A DNA stretch of 64,000 nt, taken from assembly GCF_900110495.1 (NCBI RefSeq), contig NZ_FODX01000003.1, positions 62,001-126,000 of the forward strand, written 5' to 3'. The stretch comes from Nitrosovibrio sp. Nv6. Its GTDB lineage: Bacteria; Pseudomonadota; Gammaproteobacteria; Burkholderiales; Nitrosomonadaceae. Positions 38,801 through 46,974 of the stretch are shown one piece after another (position 1 is the first letter of the stretch; every line of letters starts with the position of its first letter). A program made the translations under genes and the position numbers. A model generated the notes under the pieces. It did not search any database, was not told where the DNA came from, and saw only the letters and a list, made by a program, of their open reading frames with translations.

Positions 38801-38971
38801 CATGTCCCAGCGCAGGTCATTGGCCAGCCTGGACAGTTCCCGCGCCTGAAATGTAGAGGTCTGGACTTCCACGTAGAAAACGAAGGCCGCAATAGCGAGT
38901 GCAGCGAGAAGCAGGATCAGAACAGCAAAAGCAAAAAACTTGAGCGCGCGCCTCACCATGGAAATCATCAA
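35873..38971 (-). CDS. Bifunctional class A penicillin-binding protein, unusual long form
   Basis: A 1032-residue cell-wall enzyme. An N-terminal membrane helix (residues 8-30) is followed by a glycosyltransferase 51 domain whose markers are the catalytic Glu in ENRELLDL and GGSTLATQIEKYRHS. A transpeptidase domain follows: the Ser-x-x-Lys motif is in LDLGSTAKLRTL and the KTG motif in GGKTGTGDHR near residue 930. It adds sugar chains and cross-links in the periplasm. It is longer than PBP1a/1b (about 800-850), with inserts in the middle. The last 40 residues are charged. It stands alone; a standard PBP1 is expected elsewhere. Confidence 0.88.
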   Translation of the reverse strand: MMISMVRRALKFFAFAVLILLLAALAIAAFVFYVEVQTSTFQARELSRLANDLRWDMQSGPNGDPYFSQAGPYDVRLGYSRLPEMFQHLAKHGFQVHSQARVSTRMKELVEQGLFIPYREKSQAGLEITAEDGQPLYRAMFPSRIYENFESIPSVVTDSLLFIENRELLDLAHPKKNPAIDWNRLGRAVLDKGIQLFRTEHDVPGGSTLATQIEKYRHSPNGMTMSAKDKLQQIASASVRAYLHGTNTLPARKQIVVDYLNTVPLSAAAGFGETNGIGDGLWAWYGLKFDETNHILNSRFVQGDALVEAAFLYKHILSLMIAQRRPSYYLLGGREELAELTDSYLRVLAQAGVIPSRLRDAALKLPLRFRDTAAAPEEIRNFSEQKAVNAVRMRLASQLGLRRMYDLDRLDLSVQSTLDVELQKKTTDLLRRLKDPEYAHAAGLYGHRLLGTEDPGKIIYSFTLSELTPEGAKFRILADNFEQPLDINKGTKLDLGSTAKLRTLVTYLEIIEALHSKYSTMELKALRKQEVATGDILSRWAIGYLLQSTDKSLASMLNAALERKYSANSEERFFTGGGSHIFHNFMREDDRKILSVREATRNSVNLVYIRLMRDIVRHYMFQVGGSSARILKDVGSSGRAEYLRRFADKEGREFINRFYLKYKGKTARPDQVSEAFFSSFRHTPRRLAAAYRYIYPDAALAEFKKSMAPHLPGFKGVTPAMLDELYESYAPGKYSLADQGYIVTVHPLELWLVRYLISHPDAQHKDIIEASKDERIDVYHWLFKTVNKNSQDIRIRGLLELEAFLEIHRNWKRVGYPFDSLVPSLATAIGTSADHPAALAELMGIILNNGVRVPPVLIERLRFAAGTPFEAIVERAPAQGERVFSPELAAAVRGVLTDVVETGTASRLARAMVEEDGAEILIGGKTGTGDHRHVTFSSPGVIKESRAVNRSATFVFFIGDRFFGTMTAFVPGADAENYAFTSALSTQVMKHLLPILKPLVDRTRSLPDQSPATRAVKSDLREESEKPEVNPG

Positions 38972-39463
38972 GAATAAAAATGTGACATTACAGATTTATT
39001 GGTAGGAGGCAGGTCGCAAAATGCGGCATTTTTCCGGCCCTGTTCGGTTTTTGAGGTTTTAGCCAAGGGTACCGGGGAATTTTTCTCATCCTCGTTCTAC
39101 TTGCCTGAGATCGGCAACGCTTTCATCAAGTGATTTTGGCGAGAATAAACAAGGTAGATAACAATACGCAACGTCGCAAATTCCCGCTATAAACGGGACT
39201 CCTGATGTAAGAGGCTATTTCGCCAACCCTATTCCATCCCCGGAAAGACCTATAGAGATCCTGTAGTTCGCGCCGATAAAATTTTATTACGACCCGAAAT
39301 TCAGCAGGATATACTCTGGCCCCGGCTCCCATAATAAAAATCCGGCCTGCGCAAACTATCAGGAACAAGCCGCGAGATCACGAAAAGGCGGTATTTGCGC
39401 CACGGGCATAAGCAATAAAAATCAAAATTTCAAAGCTCATTTACCGAATCGATAGAACATCCG
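38972..39463. other. Intergenic region between divergent genes
   Basis: A 492-base region holding the promoters of the PBP and the carotenoid gene. A small inverted repeat, TCCCG (39182-39186) and CGGGA (39194-39198), lies in it. An open minus-strand frame at 39126-39368 has no ribosome site or recognised motif. Confidence 0.35.
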
Positions 39464-40276
39464 ATGGAATTCCTCAGCCTCCTGCTAAAGACAATTATCC
39501 TGCGCCCCTACGTTTTCGTATTTCTCGCCGTGTTTCTGTTCCTGGCAAGCAGGCTGATTGGCTGGCGGAGAACAGGCTGTTTCATGGGAATCACGTTTGT
39601 TGTGGCATTTTTGTGCGAGTTCTCTTCTACTCGCACCGGGATTCCGTTCGGCTGGTATCACTATACCGGTTCCACGGTCGGCCAGGAATTGTATATCTCG
39701 AATGTCCCGTTTATGGATTCTCTCTCGTTTCCCTTTCTTCTTTATGCGAGCTATTGCATGGCCCTGGCTTTTCTCCTGCCTGCGACCAGCAGCAGCAACG
39801 CCGGTTCTGGTATCAACATGATACCGATGGGATTTCCACTTGCGGCGAGAACCGGTTGGCCCGTGGTGGTGCTCACGATGATTTTTTTCACGTACCTCGA
39901 TATCATTATTGATCCGGCCACGCTCCGCGGCGAACGGTGGTTTCTCGGTCAGATATATTACTATCCCGATCCCGGTACGCATTTCGGTGTACCGGTCGCG
40001 AACTATATTGGCTGGGCTGTCGTAGCTTTCCTCTCGCTTCTTGCCTATCTTCCTCTGGATCGCAAACTGGCTCAGACCAGTCTCTCTCCTGCCCCGCTGA
40101 TCACCAGACGCATACTCCTCGGCTGCGGTCTTTATTATGGGGTATTGATCTTCAATCTCGCTATCACTTTCTGGATTGGAGAATACCTTTTAGGAATGAC
40201 CGGTCTTTTCATTTATCTTCCCGTCACCGCACTGCTTGCCCTCCGGCTCCTCGGTCGTTTGCCGGCGCAGGGTTAG
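39464..40276 (+). CDS. CruF-like carotenoid biosynthesis membrane protein
   Basis: A 270-residue integral membrane protein with about seven helices. It carries the DUF422/CruF family signature FLCEFSSTRTGIPFGWYHYTGS and PFMDSLSFPFLLYASYCMA, followed by DIIIDPATLRGERWFLGQIYYY. CruF-type enzymes hydrate the end of a carotene (1',2'-hydratase). No other carotenoid gene is next to it, so its exact substrate is unknown. It precedes the TonB receptor cluster but is separated from it by 440 bases with a different promoter region. Confidence 0.8.
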   Translation: MEFLSLLLKTIILRPYVFVFLAVFLFLASRLIGWRRTGCFMGITFVVAFLCEFSSTRTGIPFGWYHYTGSTVGQELYISNVPFMDSLSFPFLLYASYCMALAFLLPATSSSNAGSGINMIPMGFPLAARTGWPVVVLTMIFFTYLDIIIDPATLRGERWFLGQIYYYPDPGTHFGVPVANYIGWAVVAFLSLLAYLPLDRKLAQTSLSPAPLITRRILLGCGLYYGVLIFNLAITFWIGEYLLGMTGLFIYLPVTALLALRLLGRLPAQG

Positions 40277-40718
40277 CGGTTAGCCCAAGGTTAAAAAAGA
40301 AGAATCCCCAACGCGTTATCTCGAGTGTCAGCTTTATCGCAGCGATACAGGTAACCGCGACGCTATGACAAAAGATTAAATTTCCGTCTTCGATCTGCTC
40401 AGCCGAGCTCGACGGAGGTGCGACAATATGTCACATGCGTCAATTTGTCACATGCGACAATATGTCACATTCCTAATCTCATCGATTTGATTTACATTCC
40501 ATATCAGCAAGTATATGGGTGTTTGTAACCGCGTTTAAGCGATTGTTTCAAACTCCCGATTGCCGTCCCGCCACGGCAATTTATATTTGTCCATCATAAA
40601 AAACAAACTCATTGCGTCAGTCGTGTGCGGAAGCACATGGGATTCAGAAAACTATATGTCTTTGACATTAGTAGGTCTTGTCTTTTCCAGCACAGATAAT
40701 TCAAATAAAAGAATAAGA
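40277..40718. other. Regulatory region upstream of the receptor gene
   Basis: The main feature of this 442-base stretch is the triple 17-bp repeat at 40420-40470. The bases from 40690 to the start codon are a run of A/G (AAATAAAAGAATAAGAATG). No gene was found. Confidence 0.45.
40420..40470 (+). repeat. Three 17-bp direct repeats, operator-like
   Basis: GCGACAATATGTCACAT occurs at 40420-40436 and 40454-40470, and a copy with two changes (GCGTCAATTTGTCACAT) at 40437-40453, head to tail without a gap. Each unit holds GACAATATGTC or a variant, a near palindrome. It lies about 250 bases before the TonB receptor start and is a likely regulator binding array. Confidence 0.75.
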
Positions 40719-42662
40719 ATGAGAATAAGAAAAACCACAGTGGCCATCATATCAATGGCCATAACAATGGTCTTTTCAGGGTTCGCAATGGCACAGAGTA
40801 CAGCACCATCTCCGAGCACCAAACTATCTCCGGTTGTTGTGACGGCCAACCCGATCATTGACAGCGTCCGCATCGATCCGTTTTCAAGCACATCCGCGGT
40901 GGTGACCGAAAGCCAGTTGCGCGATCAGAATGCATTCGATCTTGCTACGGCACTACGCCGCACCCCCGGCGTGCAAATATCTCGCTACAACCCGGTGGGC
41001 GCCTTTGGCGGCGATCAGGGCGGCGCTGTTTATATCCGCGGGATGGGCGTCAGCCGGCCAGGTAGTGAAATCAAGACCTACATTGATGGCGTTCCGTTTT
41101 ACATGGGTGTGTGGAGTCATCCACTGCTCGATTTGCTGCCCGTTAACGGCATGCAATCCATCACTGTCTATAAAAGCCCGCAACCACAGATCAACGGCAA
41201 CAACTTTGCCTCGATCAACCTGGAAACGAAGCGCGCAGCCGAAGATGGTATCCAGGCCAGTGCAAGGATATCCGGCGGCTACTTCAGCACCTTTATCGAA
41301 CAGGCGGATCTGGTTGGCCGCTACGGAAATGTAGATTTCATGCTGGCACAAGGCCATGCCCAGTCGAATGGACATCGACTCAATGCCAGCGGCGAATTGA
41401 ACAATGTCATGGGCCGCATTGGCATGCGGCTGAACGACAATTGGTCTGTTGGCACGAGCTTTCTTTATGTCGACAACCAGGCGCGTGATCCGGGTGACAA
41501 CCGTCTTCCGGCGCCCGCCGTGGCGCCGCAGTACAACACTCAGGCCGGAATGGTTTCCGTTTTTGCATCGCATCGTCATGGCGACTGGCGCGGCGACCTG
41601 CGTTTTTACCACAACAGGGGAGAAGGCAACTGGCTGCATCAGTCTGGTCTGGAGGGGGATACGCCTACCAATTTTCAAATGACCGGTCTGCGCTGGAAGG
41701 AAGAGTTCTCTCTTTGGTCCGGGGGAACGATTGTTGCAGGATTAGACAATGACTGGATCTCGGGTGACGTACGATTCAATCGTGTGGCACCCACCCCCCA
41801 GGGGAGTTTTAATGCGCCGACTTTCCGCGTCACATCGCCCTATGTTGCCCTGAGCCAGAAGATCGATCTAGGCAAGGGCTGGGCACTGGTGCCCGCTGTG
41901 GGTATGCGGGTATATGATCACAGCATGTTCCGGACAAGGACCTCGCCGCATGCGGGCCTGTCTCTGGTATCCGAGAGAATTACCCTGTTTGGTAATGTGT
42001 CGCGTGGCATCAACTATCCCGGTTTGGAAGCTCCCGTTCTCTCCTCCCTGATCCCTGCGCTGGGGCAAAGCTGGAAACAGCTTGCGGCGGAAGAACTGAA
42101 TCATGCGGAGGTCGGCGTGAAACTGAATCCCGTTGATGCCACGCAAATCGACATCAGCGTGTTTGTTGATCAGGTAAAAAACCGTTATATCTTCGGTTTC
42201 CCGCCACATGTTCCGCCTCCTCCCCAATTCCTGAATCTCGGCACCTATGTGATGCGTGGCGCCGAAATTGCAGTCCGGCAAAATATTACCCCGAATTGGA
42301 CGGTATTTGGCGGACTGACCTTGCTTGATCCCAGCATAGACAATTTGCCCTATACGCCCAAGAGAGCTGTCACCGCAGGGATAAATGGACGGATCGGCCC
42401 CTTTCGCTTGACAGTCGATACCCAATATCAGTCGAGTGTGCTGGCGCTTAACCGCGCTCGCACTGCGGGAACTGTCAATACCGAAAAAGTTGATTCATTT
42501 GTGATCATGAATGCACGTGTGTCTTACCAATTGCCGATGCTGGGAAAGAAAGGCGAAATTTTCGTAGCCATGGAGAACCTCCTGGATGCCAATTATGCCT
42601 ATCGTCCTGGATATCCCATGCCGGGGCGCTGGGGTCAGATCGGTTTATCGGCGAGCTTCTGA
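40719..42662 (+). CDS. TonB-dependent outer-membrane receptor
   Basis: A 647-residue receptor. Residues 1-27 are a signal peptide (MRIRKTTVAIISMAITMVFSGFAMAQS). The plug domain has SPVVVTANPIIDS and TALRRTPGVQISRYNPVG, then GAVYIRGMG and GVPFYMGVW. The barrel ends in WGQIGLSASF with a terminal Phe. Such receptors import iron or other metal chelates with TonB energy. The frame is open for 53 codons further upstream, but the signal peptide fixes the start at 40719. It precedes the thiocarboxylate genes in the same direction and is the obvious receptor for their product. Confidence 0.88.
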   Translation: MRIRKTTVAIISMAITMVFSGFAMAQSTAPSPSTKLSPVVVTANPIIDSVRIDPFSSTSAVVTESQLRDQNAFDLATALRRTPGVQISRYNPVGAFGGDQGGAVYIRGMGVSRPGSEIKTYIDGVPFYMGVWSHPLLDLLPVNGMQSITVYKSPQPQINGNNFASINLETKRAAEDGIQASARISGGYFSTFIEQADLVGRYGNVDFMLAQGHAQSNGHRLNASGELNNVMGRIGMRLNDNWSVGTSFLYVDNQARDPGDNRLPAPAVAPQYNTQAGMVSVFASHRHGDWRGDLRFYHNRGEGNWLHQSGLEGDTPTNFQMTGLRWKEEFSLWSGGTIVAGLDNDWISGDVRFNRVAPTPQGSFNAPTFRVTSPYVALSQKIDLGKGWALVPAVGMRVYDHSMFRTRTSPHAGLSLVSERITLFGNVSRGINYPGLEAPVLSSLIPALGQSWKQLAAEELNHAEVGVKLNPVDATQIDISVFVDQVKNRYIFGFPPHVPPPPQFLNLGTYVMRGAEIAVRQNITPNWTVFGGLTLLDPSIDNLPYTPKRAVTAGINGRIGPFRLTVDTQYQSSVLALNRARTAGTVNTEKVDSFVIMNARVSYQLPMLGKKGEIFVAMENLLDANYAYRPGYPMPGRWGQIGLSASF

Positions 42663-42787
42663 GTGAACAAAACCTTGTAAGCCGGAGCATCGCCCGTTTC
42701 ATTTCCCGGATTCATCTTCGAACCGGGCATTCAAGCTGAAACGCCAGAATAAATATTGAATTCTATGATTTAAACATGGAGGTTTTG

Positions 42788-43957
42788 ATGCAACTATTAC
42801 CGTTAGCAGCCCCTTCAGAAGCATTAACCCCGGAAGAAATCTCGCGGTACAGCCGCCATCTGCTGATTCCCGACGTTGGCATAGAAGGACAAAAGCGCCT
42901 CAAGAACAGTAAAGTCCTGGTGATAGGCGCCGGGGGCCTGGGATCCCCGGTTCTTCTCTATCTCGCGGCAGCCGGGGTTGGGACATTGGGAATCATTGAC
43001 TTCGACACCGTAGATGAATCCAATCTGCAAAGACAAATTATCCACGGACAATCGGATGTTGGCAGATTCAAGTCCAGAAGCGCGAAGGACTCGGTCAATG
43101 AGTTGAATCCCTATGTTCACGTTCAACTTCATAATGAACGTCTTGAAGCAACCAATGCCATTCAGATAATTTCGGGCTACGACCTGGTAATAGACGGTAC
43201 GGATAATTTCGCCACACGATATCTAGTCAATGACGCCTGCGTGCTTTCTGGAAAACCATATGTCTGGGGTTCCATTTTTCGGTTCGAAGGGCAGGCCTCT
43301 GTGTTTTGGGAAGATGCGCCGAACGGACGCGGCCTGAACTATCGCGATCTATATCCTGAGCCACCGCCTGCGGAAATGGCGCCGTCATGCGCGGAAGGCG
43401 GGGTATTAGGCATCCTCTGCGCTTCGATCGGCGCGATCATGGCGACTGAGGCAGTCAAGTTGATTATCGGCTTAGGTGAAACCTTACTTGGCAGGCTTGC
43501 TGTCTACGACGCCCTGGATATGACATACCGATTCATCCCCCTGCGACGCGCACCAACAAGAACTGCCATAACCGGACTGGTCGATTACCAGGAACTGTGC
43601 AGACTAAAGCAGCCGGCTGACGGTAAAACAAATGTTCCCACGATCAGTGCAAAGGAACTGAAAAATATGCGAGACAACGGTATGGATTTGCGGCTCATCG
43701 ATATCCGTGGAATCGAAGAATGGAACCTCGTTCGCATAGAAGGCGCGAATCATATTCCCAAAAATAAAATGATGTCCAGCGAGGTCTTATCCCAACTCAA
43801 CAAGGAAGACCTCATCGTGCTTCATTGCAAAATGGGCGTGCGCTCCAGGGATGCTCTCATTGAAATGCAAAAGCGGGGCTTCACGAACGTCAGGAGCCTG
43901 GATGGAGGAATTCTAGCGTGGATAAGAGACGTGGACCGTTCACTTCCCATTTATTGA
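42788..43957 (+). CDS. E1-like adenylyltransferase with rhodanese domain (MoeZ type)
   Basis: A 389-residue two-domain protein that activates the C-terminal glycine of a sulfur carrier as an acyl-adenylate and then loads sulfur. The ThiF/MoeB domain has VIGAGGLGSPVLLYLAAAG (nucleotide site), DESNLQRQI and DGTDNFATRYL, and the conserved Cys in PSCAEGGVLGIL. The rhodanese domain (from about 290) has VLHCKMGVRSRD with the active Cys. The paired CxxC zinc motifs of E. coli MoeB are absent. The start at 42788 has GGAGG 5 bases upstream. It stands next to the JAMM and carrier genes, matching the thiocarboxylate metallophore enzymes QbsC and the PDTC equivalent. Confidence 0.9.
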   Translation: MQLLPLAAPSEALTPEEISRYSRHLLIPDVGIEGQKRLKNSKVLVIGAGGLGSPVLLYLAAAGVGTLGIIDFDTVDESNLQRQIIHGQSDVGRFKSRSAKDSVNELNPYVHVQLHNERLEATNAIQIISGYDLVIDGTDNFATRYLVNDACVLSGKPYVWGSIFRFEGQASVFWEDAPNGRGLNYRDLYPEPPPAEMAPSCAEGGVLGILCASIGAIMATEAVKLIIGLGETLLGRLAVYDALDMTYRFIPLRRAPTRTAITGLVDYQELCRLKQPADGKTNVPTISAKELKNMRDNGMDLRLIDIRGIEEWNLVRIEGANHIPKNKMMSSEVLSQLNKEDLIVLHCKMGVRSRDALIEMQKRGFTNVRSLDGGILAWIRDVDRSLPIY

Positions 43958-44157
43958 GCAGCATCAAGGCGAATGAAGGTTGTTTTTTTGCCCTGACTGC
44001 TCACGTTTCAGCCGCAGTCCAGCTTTTCGCGATTCGATGATCAAATAGCTACAAACCCAACGATGTTTTTCAAAAACTGCCTTTTCTTGGTAGTGCGGGA
44101 AATATTTTTCTTCAGTTCAGATCGATACATGACCAACATTCAGGAGGCTGAAAAATT

Positions 44158-44601
44158 ATGCTGACCATACACGCTAAATTAGTTGAAGCAATGTTTGCCC
44201 GAGCGCGTAAAGATCACCCTGTCGAAACCTGTGGCGTCATTGCCGGCCCCCACGGGTCCAATCTTCCGTTGCGCCTGATCCCGATGCGCAACGCCGCGCA
44301 ATCGGAAACATTTTTTCAGTTTGACCCCAAAGAGCAGTTGCGGGTCTGGAGAGAAATGGAGGCGCGTAACGAAGAGCCAATCGTTATCTACCACTCGCAT
44401 ACCAATACACAGGCCTACCCAAGTCAAACCGATGTCAAATATGCAAGCGAGCCTAGATCCCACTACGTCATTATTCCCGCAGACCCCAGGTACGGAGAAG
44501 AGATTCGCAGTTTTCGCATTTGGGATGGGATGGTGACCGAAGAACGGGTAAGGGTGCGGAATTCATATAAATCGGAATGGGAATTATCCATGGTGGCTTG
44601 A
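44158..44601 (+). CDS. JAMM/Mov34 metallopeptidase
   Basis: A 147-residue zinc peptidase of the MPN+/JAMM type. The metal motif HSHTNTQAYPSQTD matches HxHx(7)SxxD, and the upstream Glu lies in HPVETCGVIAG. In related systems QbsD trims the C-terminus of the sulfur carrier so that GlyGly is exposed, and Mec releases cysteine from CysO. It is cytosolic, and the gene is between the E1-like gene and the carrier gene. Which of these jobs it does here is unclear, because the carrier already ends in Gly-Gly. Confidence 0.9.
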   Translation: MLTIHAKLVEAMFARARKDHPVETCGVIAGPHGSNLPLRLIPMRNAAQSETFFQFDPKEQLRVWREMEARNEEPIVIYHSHTNTQAYPSQTDVKYASEPRSHYVIIPADPRYGEEIRSFRIWDGMVTEERVRVRNSYKSEWELSMVA

Positions 44602-44736
44602 GGGGCGTCTTGCTTCGCAATGGCTTTCTTTAAATAAAGGCGGAAACATTCGGCCTTCACCTCTTCACCTCAAGAACTCTTGATTTTTCGCAATTGCATT
44701 TCTTCATAACCAACCACCAATCCCAAGGGGACAAAT

Positions 44737-45015
44737 ATGCCAATTACCGTAAGTATCCCAACCATATTGAGACCGCTCACCAACAATCAAAAACGGATCG
44801 AAATTGACGGCTTCAATGTGCTTGAAGCTATCGAACAGATGGAGCAGCAATATCCCGGCGTCAAGGAGAAACTGATAACCGGCGGAGAGGCGCGCCGCTT
44901 CATCAATATATACGTGAACGATGACGATATCCGTTTCAGTAATGGCCTTTCGACGAGACTGAATGATGGCGACTCGTTAACCATTCTGCCTGCCGTCGCC
45001 GGAGGCGGAGGATAA
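44737..45015 (+). CDS. ThiS/MoaD-like sulfur carrier protein
   Basis: A 92-residue ubiquitin-fold protein. It starts MPITVSIPTILRPLTNNQKR and ends LPAVAGGGG, so the last residues are Gly-Gly, the site where a thiocarboxylate is formed. It resembles CysO and QbsE in length and layout (NVLEAIEQMEQQYPGV, FINIYVNDDDIRF). It would be adenylated and sulfurated by the E1-like/rhodanese protein and then donate sulfur to an activated acid. QbsE is made with two extra residues (Cys-Phe) that must be removed; this protein lacks them. Confidence 0.9.
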   Translation: MPITVSIPTILRPLTNNQKRIEIDGFNVLEAIEQMEQQYPGVKEKLITGGEARRFINIYVNDDDIRFSNGLSTRLNDGDSLTILPAVAGGGG

Positions 45016-45057
45016 GCCAAACCAACCAAACTTAACCCTTCCCCATAGATAAGAAAT

Positions 45058-46974
45058 ATGCGTATGAATCGTGCATTGGCAGGTTGTGCAATAACGGGTC
45101 CATTAAAAAATTCAGTCCCCGATTTTGACGCCATCGCCTCCTCGCTTCTTTATCAGACTACGGCATTGGGTATGAAAACCGAGGCGCATGAGGATTGCTC
45201 AGGCAACGGGGCGCTTTCTTTTGAATTCAGGACGCCCCATACCACACCGGTGGTATGCGAGGTAACCCCATGGGACGATATCTCGGGACAAGCATCGGTG
45301 ACGGAAAACGTAATGCAGGCGGCATGCGGGTTGATGTCGGTGCATGGCCGGGCAGACGGTAAATCCCGGCCTTTGGGATTGAACTACGTTTCGACCTTGA
45401 CTGCCGCGCTGGCGCTTCAGGGTGGAGTTGCCGCTTCGATTGGTCAACTGCGGGGTCTTTCAGTGTCGAACAGCACTGTTTCAATGGCATCGGCAGCCCT
45501 GTTAAGCGTGGGACAGTATATTGCGGGGGCAACGGCTTCGGAATCTCCTGAAACACCTGAGACCCTGTTCCCCGACCCTATCTCACGTTCCGCTTGCCTT
45601 CCTTTTGTTTCATTGGACGGCGTCATCTTTGAACTCGAAACACTCGATGCCGGACCCTGGCAAAAATTCTGGGCCGAGATCGGCATAAGTTCAGCGGGGG
45701 CTGGAAAGGGATGGAAAGCTTTTTTGCTGAGATATGCCAAAGCTATATCCCCTCTGCCCGCTGAATTACCTGGCGCAATATCAAGATTGACTTATCACCG
45801 CATTTCACAAATATGCGCCAGAACCGGCATCGCTATTTGTCCAATCCGTTCCATTGATGACCGAGCCCAAGACGATGACAGCAGGCACGTGTGGCGGCAA
45901 GGTCCATGGGAGTTTTTGTTCGAGTCGAATCGCAGCGGTAGAGGGTCAAGCCGTGCGACAGGTGATCTGCCGTTAAGCGGACTCACCGTTGTCGAATCGT
46001 GCCGGCGGATTCAGGGTCCTCTTGCCGGGCACCTGCTCTCACTTCTGGGTGCGGAGGTCATCCGGATAGAACCCCCCGGCGGGGATCCTCTGCGAGGCAT
46101 GCCTCCGATGGCCGAGGGTTGTTCCGCACGCTTCGATGCACTGAACCGGTATAAGGCGGTTCGGGAAATCGATATCAAATCGTCAGCGGGACAAGCGGAA
46201 ATCAAGGAACTGGCGGAACATGCCGATGTGTTTCTGCACAACTGGGCGCCAGGCAAAGCCGTGCTGCTAAATCTTGACCACGAAGCGCTGACCGCGATAA
46301 ATCCTTCCCTGGTTTATGCCTACGCCGGTGGCTGGGCAACCGACAGTGCGGCGCACGTCTCATCGAGTTCAATGCCGGGCACGGATTTCATGGCTCAGGC
46401 CTATTCCGGCGTTGCTAAAAAGATTGCCGAGGCCTCTGGTATTCGCGGGTCCCTATTTACGGTACTTGATGTGCTTGGAGGCGTCGTTGCCGCACAAGGG
46501 ATCACTATCGCGCTGCTCAACCGATGCATGAATAACGTGGGTGCGAAGGTCACTTCATCACTGATGAGTTCGGCAACCCTTTTGTGCGCGGATGATTTCC
46601 GGAACATATACAACCTGCCAAGCCCTGGTTCAAAAACCTCAACAAGCGAAACCTCAACAAGCCTCATCAGCACTATCTATGTCACGAAGCAGGGAAAGAT
46701 TGCGGTCGAATGCCCCGACTTTAAAACCTCGTTGCGGCTATCCGAAGCGCTTGATGCCGCTATCGAGGTTGAAGAAGAAGGCTTCCCGCATAGCTTGAGC
46801 GATTTATTCCTGTCAAGAACGGCGGATGAATGGGCCAGAATTTTTGAACAGGCGCAAATTCCGGCAGCGGTTGTTGTTGAAGACCTCTCCGATTTGCAAA
46901 CCATCGCGTACCTGCAACCAAACCTGAGTCCTGGCCCTTATACCAAGGTTAATTCTCCGTGGAGATTTAAATGA
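45058..46974 (+). CDS. Double CaiB/BaiF-like CoA-transferase family protein
   Basis: A 638-residue protein made of two CaiB/BaiF (type III CoA-transferase) regions. The N-terminal half (residues 1-275) is divergent (VCEVTPWDDISGQASVTENVMQ). The second half has the typical start LPLSGLTVVESCRRIQGPLAG and IRIEPPGGDPLRGMPP, then FLHNWAPGKAVLLNL. The residue corresponding to the catalytic Asp of true CoA-transferases (FAxxxPGxD) is present as SSMPGTDFMAQ. It may transfer an acyl group between the AMP ligase, CoA and the sulfur carrier. A homologous gene is found in PDTC-type clusters. Its last 4 bases overlap the AMP ligase start. Confidence 0.8.
   Translation: MRMNRALAGCAITGPLKNSVPDFDAIASSLLYQTTALGMKTEAHEDCSGNGALSFEFRTPHTTPVVCEVTPWDDISGQASVTENVMQAACGLMSVHGRADGKSRPLGLNYVSTLTAALALQGGVAASIGQLRGLSVSNSTVSMASAALLSVGQYIAGATASESPETPETLFPDPISRSACLPFVSLDGVIFELETLDAGPWQKFWAEIGISSAGAGKGWKAFLLRYAKAISPLPAELPGAISRLTYHRISQICARTGIAICPIRSIDDRAQDDDSRHVWRQGPWEFLFESNRSGRGSSRATGDLPLSGLTVVESCRRIQGPLAGHLLSLLGAEVIRIEPPGGDPLRGMPPMAEGCSARFDALNRYKAVREIDIKSSAGQAEIKELAEHADVFLHNWAPGKAVLLNLDHEALTAINPSLVYAYAGGWATDSAAHVSSSSMPGTDFMAQAYSGVAKKIAEASGIRGSLFTVLDVLGGVVAAQGITIALLNRCMNNVGAKVTSSLMSSATLLCADDFRNIYNLPSPGSKTSTSETSTSLISTIYVTKQGKIAVECPDFKTSLRLSEALDAAIEVEEEGFPHSLSDLFLSRTADEWARIFEQAQIPAAVVVEDLSDLQTIAYLQPNLSPGPYTKVNSPWRFK

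Noticed and set aside
42788-45015. Reading the E1-JAMM-carrier trio as thiamine or molybdopterin synthesis genes
   Set aside because: No thiG, moaE or similar gene is near, and the trio runs into an AMP ligase and a CaiB protein behind a TonB receptor.
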